A stretch of 19,981 nucleotides of DNA from an uncultured Mucispirillum sp. (GTDB taxonomy: Bacteria; Chrysiogenota; Deferribacteres; Deferribacterales; Mucispirillaceae): positions 1-19,981 of the forward strand of contig CAJUJZ010000031.1 in NCBI GenBank assembly GCA_910586745.1, read 5' to 3'. The notes under the pieces are model-generated. The model searched no databases. It was not told where the DNA came from and worked only from the letters and a program-made list of their open reading frames with translations. Shown piece after piece: positions 6,540 to 14,649 of the stretch. Within the stretch, counting starts at the first letter, position 1. Every line of letters begins with the position of its first letter. The translations under genes and the position numbers were made by a program.

Positions 6540-8057
6540 TTAAGCTAAAAGGCTTTCTCCAGTCATTTCTTTAGGCTGAGCAATATTTAATACTTTTAAT
6601 ATTGTTGGTGCAATATCTGCCAACTTGCCGTGAGTGCCGTTTAAGTTACCTTTATAGTTATATACTGCAAAAACTACTGGATTTAATGTGTGTGCAGTAT
6701 GAGGCTGATTATTTTCATAATCCCACATTTGCTCAGAGTTGCCATGGTCTGCTGTAACAAAAAGAACTGCATTCATATCGCGTGCTGTCTGCATAACTTT
6801 GCCTAAACATTCATCTACTGCCCTGCATGCATTTATAGCAGCTTCTTCTACACCAGTATGACCTACCATATCAGGATTTGCAAAGTTCATAATAACCACA
6901 TCTATATCGCCTTTTCTAAAAAGTTCTTCAAATTTTGACTCTACTTCATATACGCTCATCTGCGGTTTTAAGTCATAAGTTGCCACATCTCTTGGAGATG
7001 CAATTAATGCCCTTTCTTCATTTTTAAAAGGTTCTTCTCTACCGCCATTAAAGAAATATGTTACATGGGCATATTTTTCAGTTTCAGCAATTCTTAACTG
7101 TTTTAAGCCGCTGCTGCTAATTACTTCACCTAAAATATTAACTAAATCTTCAGGTGGATATGCAATAGGAAGTCCAAAAGATTTTTCATATTCTGTCATA
7201 GTAACAACATTAAGTTTTGGTTTTGCTCCACGGTCAAATCCGTCAAAATTATCCTGTATCATAATGCTTACAATTTCACGAACTCTGTCTGCTCTGAAAT
7301 TCATCATAAATACATTATCGCCGTCTTTTAATGTGCCGTCTACTCCTGTAATTTTTACAGGTTTAATAAATTCATCTGTTTCTGTGCTTGCTTTCACAGC
7401 ATCTACTGGATTTGCTGCTTCACTTTCACCTATGCCATTTCTAAGCAGATTCCATGCTTTTTCTACTCTGTCCCAGCGTTTATCTCTATCCATTGCATAA
7501 AATCTGCCTGTAATATCAGATATTTGCCCAGCATTGTTTTCTTTTAAGAAGTTATCTAAATCTGTAATATAGCCTAAACCGCTGTTAGGTGGAGTATCTC
7601 TGCCGTCAGTAAAAGCATGAATATATACTTCTTTTATGCCATACTCTTTAGCTATCATACATATTCCTTTAAAATGCTCTATATGAGAATGAACGCCACC
7701 GTCAGATATAAGCCCTAAAAGATGCAGTCTGCCACTGCCATTTTTAGTATCTTCCATTAATTTTTTAATTACAGAGTTGTTTTTTGCTTCCCCTGATTTA
7801 ATATCGTTGGAAATACGAAGCAGGTCTTGATATACAATACGACCTGCACCTATATTTGTATGGCCTACTTCTGAATTACCCATTTGACCTGCAGGCAGCC
7901 CAACTCGTTCTTCAGAAGCATCAATTAATGTCCATTTATTATCCTGCATAAGTGATTTAAAATTAACTGGATCTGCCAATGATACTGCATTATGGTCAGT
8001 ATCTGTTCTATAGCCCCAGCCGTCAAGAATAAGAAGAATTACTTTTTGTTTATCCAT
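6540..8057 (-). CDS. gpmI: 2,3-bisphosphoglycerate-independent phosphoglycerate mutase
   Basis: Interconverts 3- and 2-phosphoglycerate in glycolysis, using two metal ions (usually manganese). The 505-residue length fits the family. N-terminal LLILDGWG has the metal ligand Asp12. The phospho-acceptor serine is Ser62 in GNSEVGH (61-66). The middle phosphotransfer domain has SDGGVHSHIEH and HAFTDGRDTPP. The C-terminal alkaline-phosphatase-like metal site is shown by NFANPDMVGHTG and VTADHGNSEQ. The start ATG at 8057 has AAGGAGAAG just upstream and a plausible promoter at 8087-8115. It leads a compact minus-strand operon with comF and a GNAT remnant, and complements gap-pgk elsewhere in the window. 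Confidence 0.97.
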   Translation of the reverse strand: MDKQKVILLILDGWGYRTDTDHNAVSLADPVNFKSLMQDNKWTLIDASEERVGLPAGQMGNSEVGHTNIGAGRIVYQDLLRISNDIKSGEAKNNSVIKKLMEDTKNGSGRLHLLGLISDGGVHSHIEHFKGICMIAKEYGIKEVYIHAFTDGRDTPPNSGLGYITDLDNFLKENNAGQISDITGRFYAMDRDKRWDRVEKAWNLLRNGIGESEAANPVDAVKASTETDEFIKPVKITGVDGTLKDGDNVFMMNFRADRVREIVSIMIQDNFDGFDRGAKPKLNVVTMTEYEKSFGLPIAYPPEDLVNILGEVISSSGLKQLRIAETEKYAHVTYFFNGGREEPFKNEERALIASPRDVATYDLKPQMSVYEVESKFEELFRKGDIDVVIMNFANPDMVGHTGVEEAAINACRAVDECLGKVMQTARDMNAVLFVTADHGNSEQMWDYENNQPHTAHTLNPVVFAVYNYKGNLNGTHGKLADIAPTILKVLNIAQPKEMTGESLLA

Positions 8058-8086
8058 TATCTTCTCCTTTTTAATAGATTTTATAA

Positions 8087-8115
8087 ATTTTAGTGTAGAT
8101 TATTAAAAAATACAA
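8087..8115 (-). promoter_or_regulatory. Probable sigma-70 promoter of gpmI-comF
   Basis: On the minus strand TAAAAT (8092-8087, 5 of 6 to the -10 consensus) follows TTGTAT (8115-8110, 3 of 6) with a 17-bp spacer. It places the start about 25 bp before the gpmI ATG. The -35 is weak and the region is AT-rich, so this is tentative. Confidence 0.45.
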
Positions 8116-8154
8116 GATAATTTTCAAAAAGCCTGCCTCATTAATACAATTTAT

Positions 8155-8188
8155 ACAAAAAAGGCACTAATTTTTAAATTAGTGCCTT
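8155..8188 (-). terminator. Terminator of the small secreted-protein gene
   Basis: AAGGCACTAA (8161-8170) pairs perfectly with TTAGTGCCTT (8179-8188) around an AT-rich loop. On the minus strand it is followed by TTTTTTG. It lies about 30 bp past the stop at 8221 and separates that gene from gpmI. Confidence 0.8.
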
Positions 8189-8220
8189 TATATATTATAT
8201 TATAAACTTAATATAAAATA

Positions 8221-8703
8221 TTAAAATACGCTGTCATAATCATAAGTTAAAGATATGGAAGAATCGCTGATTGATTTATGTATAAGATAAATATAAGATT
8301 TATCTACAGAACCTTCATTTGTATTTATAAGTATGCTGTTTTCCATAAACTTCACACTTATCCTAAAAAGATTAAGGTTATAGTCTTTTAAGTATGAAAT
8401 ATCCTGCTTCTTGTTTTTAATTTCTTTTATTTTATTCTCAAACTCTGATTTTACAAATTCTCTTTCTGCTGCTAACTCTTTATAAGATGCATCTGCTATA
8501 TTTTGTATTACATCTTTATATATGCTTTCCATTGTGGCACTGCTGCTAAAATCACATTGATAAGTATTCCACACAGGCATGTAAAATCCATCAGCTTCTG
8601 TATCAGCTAATTTCCTGCATTCTGCACCTTTTAGATTTTCCACATCAAATGCATATACCTGAAATGCTGTTAAGATAAATAATAATACTAAAATTTTTTT
8701 CAT
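8221..8703 (-). CDS. Small predicted secreted/periplasmic protein, unknown family
   Basis: I do not recognise this 160-residue protein. MKKILVLLFILTAFQVYA (1-18) is a clear Sec signal peptide with a VYA cleavage motif, so the mature part probably lies in the periplasm or outside the cell. The mature protein has two cysteines (29 and 50) that could form a disulfide, a charged, probably coiled-coil stretch rich in Glu and Lys (about 65-105), and a beta-like C-terminus with many Ser, Ile and Tyr. The ATG has GGGAG six bases upstream. A TATAAT at 8739-8744 (minus strand) could be its -10 element, but no good -35 is present. With terminators on both sides, the gene seems to be transcribed alone. 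Confidence 0.75.
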   Translation of the reverse strand: MKKILVLLFILTAFQVYAFDVENLKGAECRKLADTEADGFYMPVWNTYQCDFSSSATMESIYKDVIQNIADASYKELAAEREFVKSEFENKIKEIKNKKQDISYLKDYNLNLFRISVKFMENSILINTNEGSVDKSYIYLIHKSISDSSISLTYDYDSVF

Positions 8704-8746
8704 AAATTACTCCCTTTTTGTACTTTATGTAAGTTATTATTATACT

Positions 8747-8780
8747 ATAAAAATTAAGCCCTGCTATGCAAGGCTTAATT
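8747..8780 (-). terminator. Terminator after the lysA-DUF4282 gene cluster
   Basis: AATTAAGCC (8752-8760) pairs with GGCTTAATT (8772-8780), and TGC/GCA extends the stem inward after one mismatch. The minus-strand tail is TTTTTATAG. It lies 22 bp past the stop of the last DUF4282-like gene. Confidence 0.7.
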
Positions 8781-8802
8781 ATAATATTTTTATAATATCT
8801 TA

Positions 8803-9117
8803 TTATCCTGCAATATCTGTTTCAGTTTCCTTTACAGTATTTTCTACACTGTATTTTTCTTCATCAGCTGCCATTTTATCTGCTATTTTGCAAACTTTAT
8901 CATATATTCTAAATGGAACAACTGTTAATTCTGCCATTACTCTTGCAAGTACAGGGCCAAAAACAAATAAAAATAAACCTTGAAGCCTTTCTTCTGCATC
9001 ATAGCCGTCTATAACTAAAAATAAACCAGCCAAAACATATAATGCTGCAGATACCCAGTATATTACATTAACTATTTTAGGTGCATAAAATTTATTTAAA
9101 AATAAAATGTTTTTATA
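8803..9117 (-). pseudogene. DUF4282-like membrane protein, copy 3, start codon lost
   Basis: Downstream member of a tandem triplet. The open frame runs from TAT (9117-9115) as YKNILFLNKFYAPKIVNVIYW, through a membrane segment VSAALYVLAGLFLVI and the DUF4282 core GLFLFVFGPVLARVMAELTV-PFRIYDKVCKI, to a charged tail ending DIAG. Both sister copies start with Met at the same place (MKNLFILNDKF, MEKQSFLKSLL). Here the codon before KNIL is TAT, and restoring one G between 9114 and 9115 would recreate ATG-AAA-AAC, correctly spaced behind AGGAG. No ATG occurs in the first 30 codons; a TTG at 9033 could start a 76-residue product without the first membrane segment. It is therefore start-lost, a short TTG-started protein, or a sequencing error. 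Confidence 0.6.
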
Positions 9118-9120
9118 TTA

Positions 9121-9438
9121 TTACTCTCCTGCATTTCCTTTTTGTAATTTTTTTGCTTTTAATTCTGAAATCAGCTGCATTTTTTTATATATTTTAAACA
9201 GAACAACAAGCACTTCAGCATATACTCTTATAATAAGTAATATAGCAAAAATATCAAATAGATCACTAATAACTAAGACCATTTGTATATACCAGTCATC
9301 TCCATGTATTACTTCATCATAAATACTGTATATACTAAATATACTAAAACATATTGAAAAAATAACCGCCAAAATATATAAAATATTTATTACAGTTAGC
9401 AAAATAAATTTATCATTTAAAATAAATAGATTTTTCAT
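9121..9438 (-). CDS. DUF4282-like small membrane protein, copy 2
   Basis: Intact middle member of the triplet, 105 residues. Two hydrophobic segments are seen: about 12-37 (FILLTVINILYILAVIFSI) and about 55-85 (MVLVISDLFDIFAILLIIRVYAEVLVVLF). The second holds the R-x-Y-x-E motif that aligns with ARVMAELTV of copy 3 and ARVYVELLT of copy 1. A short, basic, probably cytoplasmic tail follows (KIYKKMQLISELKAKKLQK). The family role is unknown. GGTGAT lies just before the ATG and overlaps the stop of copy 1, and two TAA stops in a row separate it from copy 3. It is likely co-transcribed with lysA and the other copies. Confidence 0.7.
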   Translation of the reverse strand: MKNLFILNDKFILLTVINILYILAVIFSICFSIFSIYSIYDEVIHGDDWYIQMVLVISDLFDIFAILLIIRVYAEVLVVLFKIYKKMQLISELKAKKLQKGNAGE

Positions 9439-9443
9439 ATTAT

Positions 9444-9846
9444 CACCAGCCTTTAAATATCTTTCTGCTGATTTTCTTTTTCAGCCATCTCTGCAAGGCT
9501 ACTCGTATGCTCATTAATTTTAAAAATTATAGTAAGCAGTTCTACATAAACACGGGCTGCTATATGACCTAAAATAATAAGAGCAATACCAAGAACTTGG
9601 TGCTTATGCAAGCCAGTATTGACTGCTATAGCTAAAATAATAAGAGTAATACGGTCTTTTACATAGCTTTTCAGAAAAATCTATATTATAAGATACGATA
9701 GAAATATCAGGCATTTCACAAAAACAGAGAAAAATACCACCTGCAATTGAAGCAATAACTGATAAAATGTATAATACATTTATAATTTTAGGCATATATA
9801 TTCTATCTAAAAACAGTAAGCTTTTCAAAAATGACTGCTTTTCCAT
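9444..9846 (-). pseudogene. DUF4282-like membrane protein, copy 1, frameshifted
   Basis: Upstream member of the triplet. From the ATG at 9846 the frame gives MEKQSFLKSLLFLDRIYMPK and a first membrane segment IINVLYILSVIASIAGGIFLCF, but after FSEKL it runs into poor sequence (CKRPYYSYYF) and stops at 9604. A second frame continues as YVKDRITLIILAIAVNTG and LGIALIILGHIAARVYVELLTIIFKI, exactly the second hydrophobic region with the ARVYVELL motif seen in the sisters, and ends with TGA at 9444. One base missing near 9661-9672 explains the shift. Intact, it would be about 133 residues. It lies 25 bp past lysA, and its TGA overlaps the ribosome-binding site of copy 2. The start ATG has only a weak Shine-Dalgarno site. 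Confidence 0.7.
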
Positions 9847-9871
9847 ACTCCATTCTTTTTATTTTAATATC

Positions 9872-11113
9872 TTAAAATTTTAATGTTGCAAATAAATCTT
9901 CTAAAGTTTCAGCTCTTCTAATCATTTCCACTGAGCCATCCTGTTTTAAAAGCAGTTCACTGGAGCGAAGTTTACCGTTATAGTTAAAGCCCATTGCATG
10001 ACCATGAGCACCTGTATCATGAATAACTATAATATCGCCTATTTCTATTTTTGGCAGCTTCCTGTCTACTGCAAATTTATCATTATTTTCGCAAAGTGAG
10101 CCAGAAACATCATAAGTATAATCACATGGTGCATTTTCTTTGCCCATAACAGTAATATGATGATAAGCACCATATAAAGCTGGACGCATTAAGTTTGCCA
10201 TGCAGGCATCAAGACCAATATACTCTTTATAAATATGTTTTTCATGAATTGCTCTTGTAACAAGATAGCCATAAGGGCCAGTTATTGCTCTGCCTAACTC
10301 AAAATATATTTTTGGACTGTAACCTAATTGATTAAATACGGCTTCATAAGCTTTTTTAATGCGTGCAGATAAATCTACCCATTCTATTCTATCCAGCTCT
10401 GGTTTATAAGGAATACCAACACCACCACCAAGGTTAATAAATTCCATTTTAATGCCTGTTTCTTTATAAATATCTGCAGCAAGCTGAAAAAGAATAATGG
10501 CAGTTTCTGCAAAATATTCTGGGTTTAATTCATTTGATGCAACCATTGTGTGCATTGCAAAGCGTTTTACGCCTTTTTCCTTTGATATTTTATAAGCATC
10601 TATCATCTGCTGTCTTGTTAAGCCGTATTTTGCTTCCTGTGGCCTGCCTATAATATCGTTACCACCTTTTAATGGACCTGGGTTATATCTGAAACATAAA
10701 AGCTCTGGCAAATGACCTAAAGATTTTTCTAAAAATTCAATATGAGTAATATCATCAAGGTTAATTACAGCACCCATTTCATAAGCTTTTTTAAACTCAT
10801 GAGCTGGTGTATCGTTAGAAGTAAACATTATATCTTCGCCTCTGATGCCTGCCATTTCTGCTAAATAAAGCTCAGCAATAGACGAGCAGTCTGCACCAAT
10901 GCCTAAATATGCTAACAGTTTTAATATTGCAGGGTTAGGGAGAGCTTTTACTGCAAAATATTCTTTAAAACCTGCAGCCCATTTAAATGCATCAAGAAAT
11001 GCTTTTGCATTATCTAATATTGCTTTTTCATCATATATATGGAAAGGCGAAGGGTATTTTTCAATTATCTTTTCTATTTCTTCTTTTGTAAATGGAACTT
11101 TTTTTTCTGTCAT
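9872..11113 (-). CDS. lysA: Diaminopimelate decarboxylase (PLP fold type III)
   Basis: Cytoplasmic PLP enzyme that decarboxylates meso-diaminopimelate to lysine, linking peptidoglycan precursor and lysine synthesis. The protein has 413 residues (counted from the ATG). The PLP lysine is Lys56 in EYFAVKA. The glycine-rich phosphate loop is NLGGGVGIPY (Gly229-231), ELGR is at 272-275, and the second-subunit active-site Cys341 is in SGSLCENND. MRPALYGAYHHI and GAHGHAMGFNYNGK are typical of DapDC. I start at the ATG at 11113 because AAGGTG lies six bases before it; a GTG at 11122 overlaps that site. A related carboxynorspermidine- or arginine-type decarboxylase is possible, but the C-terminal blocks favour LysA. 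It probably leads an operon with three DUF4282-like genes. Confidence 0.87.
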   Translation of the reverse strand: MTEKKVPFTKEEIEKIIEKYPSPFHIYDEKAILDNAKAFLDAFKWAAGFKEYFAVKALPNPAILKLLAYLGIGADCSSIAELYLAEMAGIRGEDIMFTSNDTPAHEFKKAYEMGAVINLDDITHIEFLEKSLGHLPELLCFRYNPGPLKGGNDIIGRPQEAKYGLTRQQMIDAYKISKEKGVKRFAMHTMVASNELNPEYFAETAIILFQLAADIYKETGIKMEFINLGGGVGIPYKPELDRIEWVDLSARIKKAYEAVFNQLGYSPKIYFELGRAITGPYGYLVTRAIHEKHIYKEYIGLDACMANLMRPALYGAYHHITVMGKENAPCDYTYDVSGSLCENNDKFAVDRKLPKIEIGDIIVIHDTGAHGHAMGFNYNGKLRSSELLLKQDGSVEMIRRAETLEDLFATLKF

Positions 11114-11383
11114 ATATTTCACCTTAAATTTATTTATTTTAATATATCATACATACTAATTAATGCTTTAACTCTAAACATAAATATATTAATATGTATT
11201 ATACCCTTATTTTTTTAAAAATATACTTATAAAGACCTAATATAAAAATTTTTCGTAATAAATGCAATAAAAAATTACAGCATAATTTGTAAATAGTTTT
11301 AAAAAGAATATTTGACATTCATTTTAATTCATAATATTTATATAATATATATCTGTATTTAAAAATGATATGAGGGAATGCTT
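11114..11383. promoter_or_regulatory. Divergent promoter region of lysA cluster and Na/Pi-HD-GYP genes
   Basis: For the plus strand, TTGACA (11312-11317) is followed after 17 bp by TATTTA (11335-11340), a good -35 with a poor -10. For the minus strand, a perfect TATAAT occurs at 11203-11198 but has no -35 at the right distance. No lysine riboswitch or other structured leader was recognised. The rest is AT-rich spacer. Confidence 0.4.
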
Positions 11384-13057
11384 GTGGAAAATATTAATGT
11401 AACAGCAATCATCTTCCAGCTTATAGGTGGGCTTGGCTTATTCCTTATTGGTATGCAGTTTATGTCTGAAGGGCTGCAGAAATCATCAGGGGACAGTTTA
11501 AAGAAAATCCTTGAAAAACTTACCACAAACAGAGTTATAGGCACAGGAGTTGGTGCTATTGTTACAGCAGTTATCCAAAGCTCTTCAGCAACAACAGTAA
11601 TGGTAGTAGGGTTTGTTAGTGCAGGGCTTATGAGTTTAACACAGGCTTTAAGTGTTATTTTAGGTGCAAATATTGGTACAACCATTACAGGTCAGATTAT
11701 AGCATTTAAGATTTCAGCGGTTTCACTTCCCTGCATTGGTGTGGGTGCTGTTTTATATATATTTTTCAAACGCCCTGCAATAGTTTATATAGGGCAAATT
11801 ATATTAGGCTTTGGTATGATTTTTCTTGGTATGGATACTATGACAAATGCATTCAAGCCTCTTTCTCATTCAGAAGAATTTAAATCTATATTTATATACT
11901 TTTCCCATAACCCTGTAATGGCAGTGCTTGCAGGTGCATTAACAACACTTATCGTGCAAAGCTCTTCTGCAACAATGGGTATTACAATAGCACTTGCAAC
12001 AGCTGGTATTATTGATTTCCCTGCTGCTGTTGCTCTTGTGCTTGGCGAAAACATAGGAACAACCATCACTGCAAATATAGCAGCTTTAAATGCCAGCCGC
12101 ACAGCAAAGCAGGCTGCACTTGGCCACTTTCTTTTTAACTTAATTGGTGTAACATATATGATTATTTTCCTGCACCCTTTTATGTCATTTATTAACTATA
12201 TAACACCGGGTGATGTGGCTTATTCTGTTCAAAAAGGCACAGAAGTAATTTATCCAAACATAGGCAGACATATTGCAAACCTGCATACTATGTTTAATAT
12301 TATTAACACATTAATATTCCTGCCATTTTTACCATTTTTAGCTAAACTTTGCGAAAAAATAATAAAAGATGATAAAAAAGAAGAAACAGAAACAAAGGTT
12401 GTGCATTTATCTAATGAAATGCTTTCCACTCCAGAAATCGCTGTTGGATTAACTCAAAAAGAAGCTATAAGAATGTATGAGTATGCTCTTAATCTTTTTA
12501 ACTGTGCTAAAAAAGCAGTTATTGAAAATGATATGAAAGCAGCTGCAGAAGGTAAAGCTATTTCTAAAACATTGGATATATTTAATGATGAGATTAATGC
12601 ATTTTTAACAAAACTTTCTGCTAAATCACTTTCTGCCAGGTCATTAAGAATTATACATAATATAAGCACTGCTGTGGAAGAAATAAACCAGATAGGTGAC
12701 AGAAGTGTAAAACTTATTAAAACTAAAAATAAAATGAATGATAAACATATTATCTTTTCTCCTGATGCTTCAGAAGAATTAAATAATATTATTAAATTAG
12801 TAGAAGAATTTTGTCATCAGGTTGAAAAACTGTATATTTCTGGTGATAAACTTAAGGAAATATCAGGTTTTGCTGAAAATGAAGAAAAAATTGACCAGAT
12901 ACGCAAAACATATAAGAAAAACCATTTAAAACGGCTAGATGTTGGCGTATGCTCACTACCTGCAGGGCTTGCATTTATTGATTTACTAAATACACTTGAA
13001 AAAATAGCCGATAATACTTATGCTATTGCATTATTAATAGCAGATGAAAATTTATAA
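11384..13057 (+). CDS. Na/Pi-cotransporter family protein with PhoU-like tail
   Basis: Inner-membrane protein of the Na/Pi cotransporter family (NptA/YjbB type), expected to move phosphate with sodium. The two inverted transport repeats are marked by QSSSATT (65-71) with GANIGTT (94-100), and QSSSATM (192-198) with GENIGTT (221-227). About eight membrane segments lie in residues 1-325. A long cytoplasmic helical tail (about 350-557), with an acidic linker in front, resembles the PhoU domain found on such transporters. I prefer the GTG at 11384 as start: GAGGG ends seven bases before it, whereas the in-frame ATG at 11378 is only two bases from that site. The HD-GYP gene follows after 20 bp, suggesting co-expression. 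Direction of transport cannot be told from sequence. Confidence 0.9.
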   Translation: MENINVTAIIFQLIGGLGLFLIGMQFMSEGLQKSSGDSLKKILEKLTTNRVIGTGVGAIVTAVIQSSSATTVMVVGFVSAGLMSLTQALSVILGANIGTTITGQIIAFKISAVSLPCIGVGAVLYIFFKRPAIVYIGQIILGFGMIFLGMDTMTNAFKPLSHSEEFKSIFIYFSHNPVMAVLAGALTTLIVQSSSATMGITIALATAGIIDFPAAVALVLGENIGTTITANIAALNASRTAKQAALGHFLFNLIGVTYMIIFLHPFMSFINYITPGDVAYSVQKGTEVIYPNIGRHIANLHTMFNIINTLIFLPFLPFLAKLCEKIIKDDKKEETETKVVHLSNEMLSTPEIAVGLTQKEAIRMYEYALNLFNCAKKAVIENDMKAAAEGKAISKTLDIFNDEINAFLTKLSAKSLSARSLRIIHNISTAVEEINQIGDRSVKLIKTKNKMNDKHIIFSPDASEELNNIIKLVEEFCHQVEKLYISGDKLKEISGFAENEEKIDQIRKTYKKNHLKRLDVGVCSLPAGLAFIDLLNTLEKIADNTYAIALLIADENL

Positions 13058-13077
13058 TTTGGAGTAGTAAAATATAA

Positions 13078-14298
13078 ATGGCATCACTTAAAAGAATAGG
13101 TGTATGGGATATACAGCTTGGCATGGTTATTGTCAAGTGTGATAAAGCTGGAGTTCCATTTAATGAATACGGCCACCCACTTTCAAACTTAGGCTATATA
13201 CACAGCCTGCATGATTATGGGGTGGAACATGTTTATATATGGAGCGAAGATGATAATACCCCTGGAGAAAAAGCAGCTGCTAAAAAAGAAGAAAAAACAA
13301 AAGCTGTAGAATATCTTGTGGCAAAAGATGATGATGTTAATGCTGTATTATTATCATCTGCTACAGAACTTGTTCATATGCTTAAAGAAAACTTTACAGA
13401 ATCTATGGCAGGACTGAAAATGGGGAAAGCTATAGATTCTCCTGCAGTTGTAGATGTAGTGTCTGATATTGTATTTATGACTAATGATAACCCAGAAGTT
13501 TTCACAAAAATTGCTTTAAGTGAGGGCATGAGTAAAGATGAATATACCCATGGCTTAAATGTATGTATAAATGCAGTATCACTTGGACAGGCTGTAGGTA
13601 TAAAAGGAAAAGAACTACATGATTTAGGGCTTGCAGGACTTTTACATGATATAGGCAAAGTAAGAGTATCAGAGCAGATATTAAACAAAAAAAACAACCT
13701 TTCAGAATATGAAATGGCAGCATTAAAAAGACACCCAGAATATGCAGGACAGGTGCTTCAAAGGTATGATAATATCAGCGAAGATGTAGTAAACATTATA
13801 TACCAGCACCATGAATGCTGTGACGGTTCAGGCTATCCATCAGGCATTAATGCCCAGTATATACTAAAACCATCAAAAGTATTAGCTATTGCAGAAGCAT
13901 ATAATACTATGCTTACATACAGTCCGGAATTTCCAAGAGCATTTAACAATACTGATGCAATCAAAAAAATATATGCAGAAGCCGGTAAAAAATATCAGGC
14001 TGATATTGTAAAAACTTTTGTATCTATAATGGGGGTTTATCCTGTAGGTACAGCTGTTACATTAAGTAATGGTGCAATAGGTATAGTCTGTGAAGTAAAT
14101 AAGCAGGACCAGGCAAGACCGAAAATATTAATAATGTCAAAAGATAACCCTGACAAAATAGAACTTGTAAACTTAAAAACTCATCAAAATATTAAAATAG
14201 TAAAAGAAATTAATAATACAGAGCTTAATATTAACCCTTTTGAAATATTTAACAGTTTCCTTCAAAACAGAATCTCTCATCAAGTACAGAAAGCATAA
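13078..14298 (+). CDS. HD-GYP domain cyclic-di-nucleotide phosphodiesterase
   Basis: Predicted cytoplasmic c-di-GMP phosphodiesterase of 406 residues. The N-terminal part (1-60) resembles the DUF3391-type region that often precedes HD-GYP. The catalytic domain spans about 150-320: His158, HD at 190-191 with Lys194 (LHDIGKVRVSE), His219, HHE (244-246) and the hallmark DGSGYP (249-254). The C-terminal YPVGTAVTLSNGAIGIV is also usual in the family. The conserved Asp of the IADxYDAL segment is replaced: here it reads IAEAYNTM, with Glu273 at the metal-ligand position and Asn where the second Asp stands. Asp154 stands where some family members have a metal-binding Glu. GGAG is 13 bases before the ATG, rather far. 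It is coupled to the Na/Pi transporter gene, hinting at a phosphate or second-messenger link. Confidence 0.9.
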   Translation: MASLKRIGVWDIQLGMVIVKCDKAGVPFNEYGHPLSNLGYIHSLHDYGVEHVYIWSEDDNTPGEKAAAKKEEKTKAVEYLVAKDDDVNAVLLSSATELVHMLKENFTESMAGLKMGKAIDSPAVVDVVSDIVFMTNDNPEVFTKIALSEGMSKDEYTHGLNVCINAVSLGQAVGIKGKELHDLGLAGLLHDIGKVRVSEQILNKKNNLSEYEMAALKRHPEYAGQVLQRYDNISEDVVNIIYQHHECCDGSGYPSGINAQYILKPSKVLAIAEAYNTMLTYSPEFPRAFNNTDAIKKIYAEAGKKYQADIVKTFVSIMGVYPVGTAVTLSNGAIGIVCEVNKQDQARPKILIMSKDNPDKIELVNLKTHQNIKIVKEINNTELNINPFEIFNSFLQNRISHQVQKA

Positions 14299-14330
14299 AA
14301 AACTGCCTGCAATTATTTATTACAGACAGT
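14296..14330 (-). terminator. Terminator of the zinc-finger miniprotein gene
   Basis: On the minus strand ACTGTCTG (14330-14323) pairs with CAGGCAGT (14309-14302) with one G-U wobble, followed by a T run of five to six. The T run overlaps the stop codon of the converging HD-GYP gene. In the plus direction the wobble becomes a C-A mismatch and no T run follows, so it serves the minus strand. Confidence 0.65.
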
Positions 14331-14355
14331 AGAAAATAATCAATTAATTATAAGC

Positions 14356-14577
14356 TTAAAGCGGCTCGTGGTGTTTAGTAGGTGATTTAGAGCAGTAACC
14401 ATTAACTAATACTCTCAATTCTTTTTCCTTTTTCCCACAATGTTTACATAAAAATGGGTTAGTATTGTTTCCATCATATGCTGTATGTTTTTTTGATGGT
14501 GATTTAGAACAGTAATCATTTAACAATACTCTCAATTCTTTTTCTTCTTTGCCGCAGTATTTACAGTAAAATGCCAT
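14356..14577 (-). CDS. Tandem zinc-finger miniprotein
   Basis: A 73-residue protein built from two copies of one 39-residue unit. Each has the same metal-binding spacing C-x2-C-x14-C-x7-H: Cys5, Cys8, Cys23, His31 and Cys44, Cys47, Cys62, His70. The shared core reads C-x-[YH]-C-G-K-x-E-K-E-L-R-V-L followed by YCSKSP. The DNA of the two halves is also clearly alike, so the duplication is recent or constrained. Two separate zinc sites are the obvious inference. Similar CKYCG...C..SP..H units occur in small uncharacterised bacterial proteins; no function is known to me. I start at the ATG at 14577 (MAFYC); a TTG at 14589 only adds four residues. Its own terminator follows. Confidence 0.75.
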   Translation of the reverse strand: MAFYCKYCGKEEKELRVLLNDYCSKSPSKKHTAYDGNNTNPFLCKHCGKKEKELRVLVNGYCSKSPTKHHEPL

Positions 14578-14649
14578 ATCGCATCTCAAATATATAATAC
14601 TCTCTCCATATCATAAGGCTGCGATAATAGATGTCTTTTGTAAAAAATT

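Noticed and set aside
11123..11377. Lysine riboswitch in front of lysA
   Set aside because: The leader is short and AT-rich with no extended paired structure or conserved core that I can recognise.
11359..11685. Minus-strand open frames inside the Na/Pi transporter gene
   Set aside because: Antisense shadows of a well-supported gene, with no ribosome-binding site or recognisable domain.
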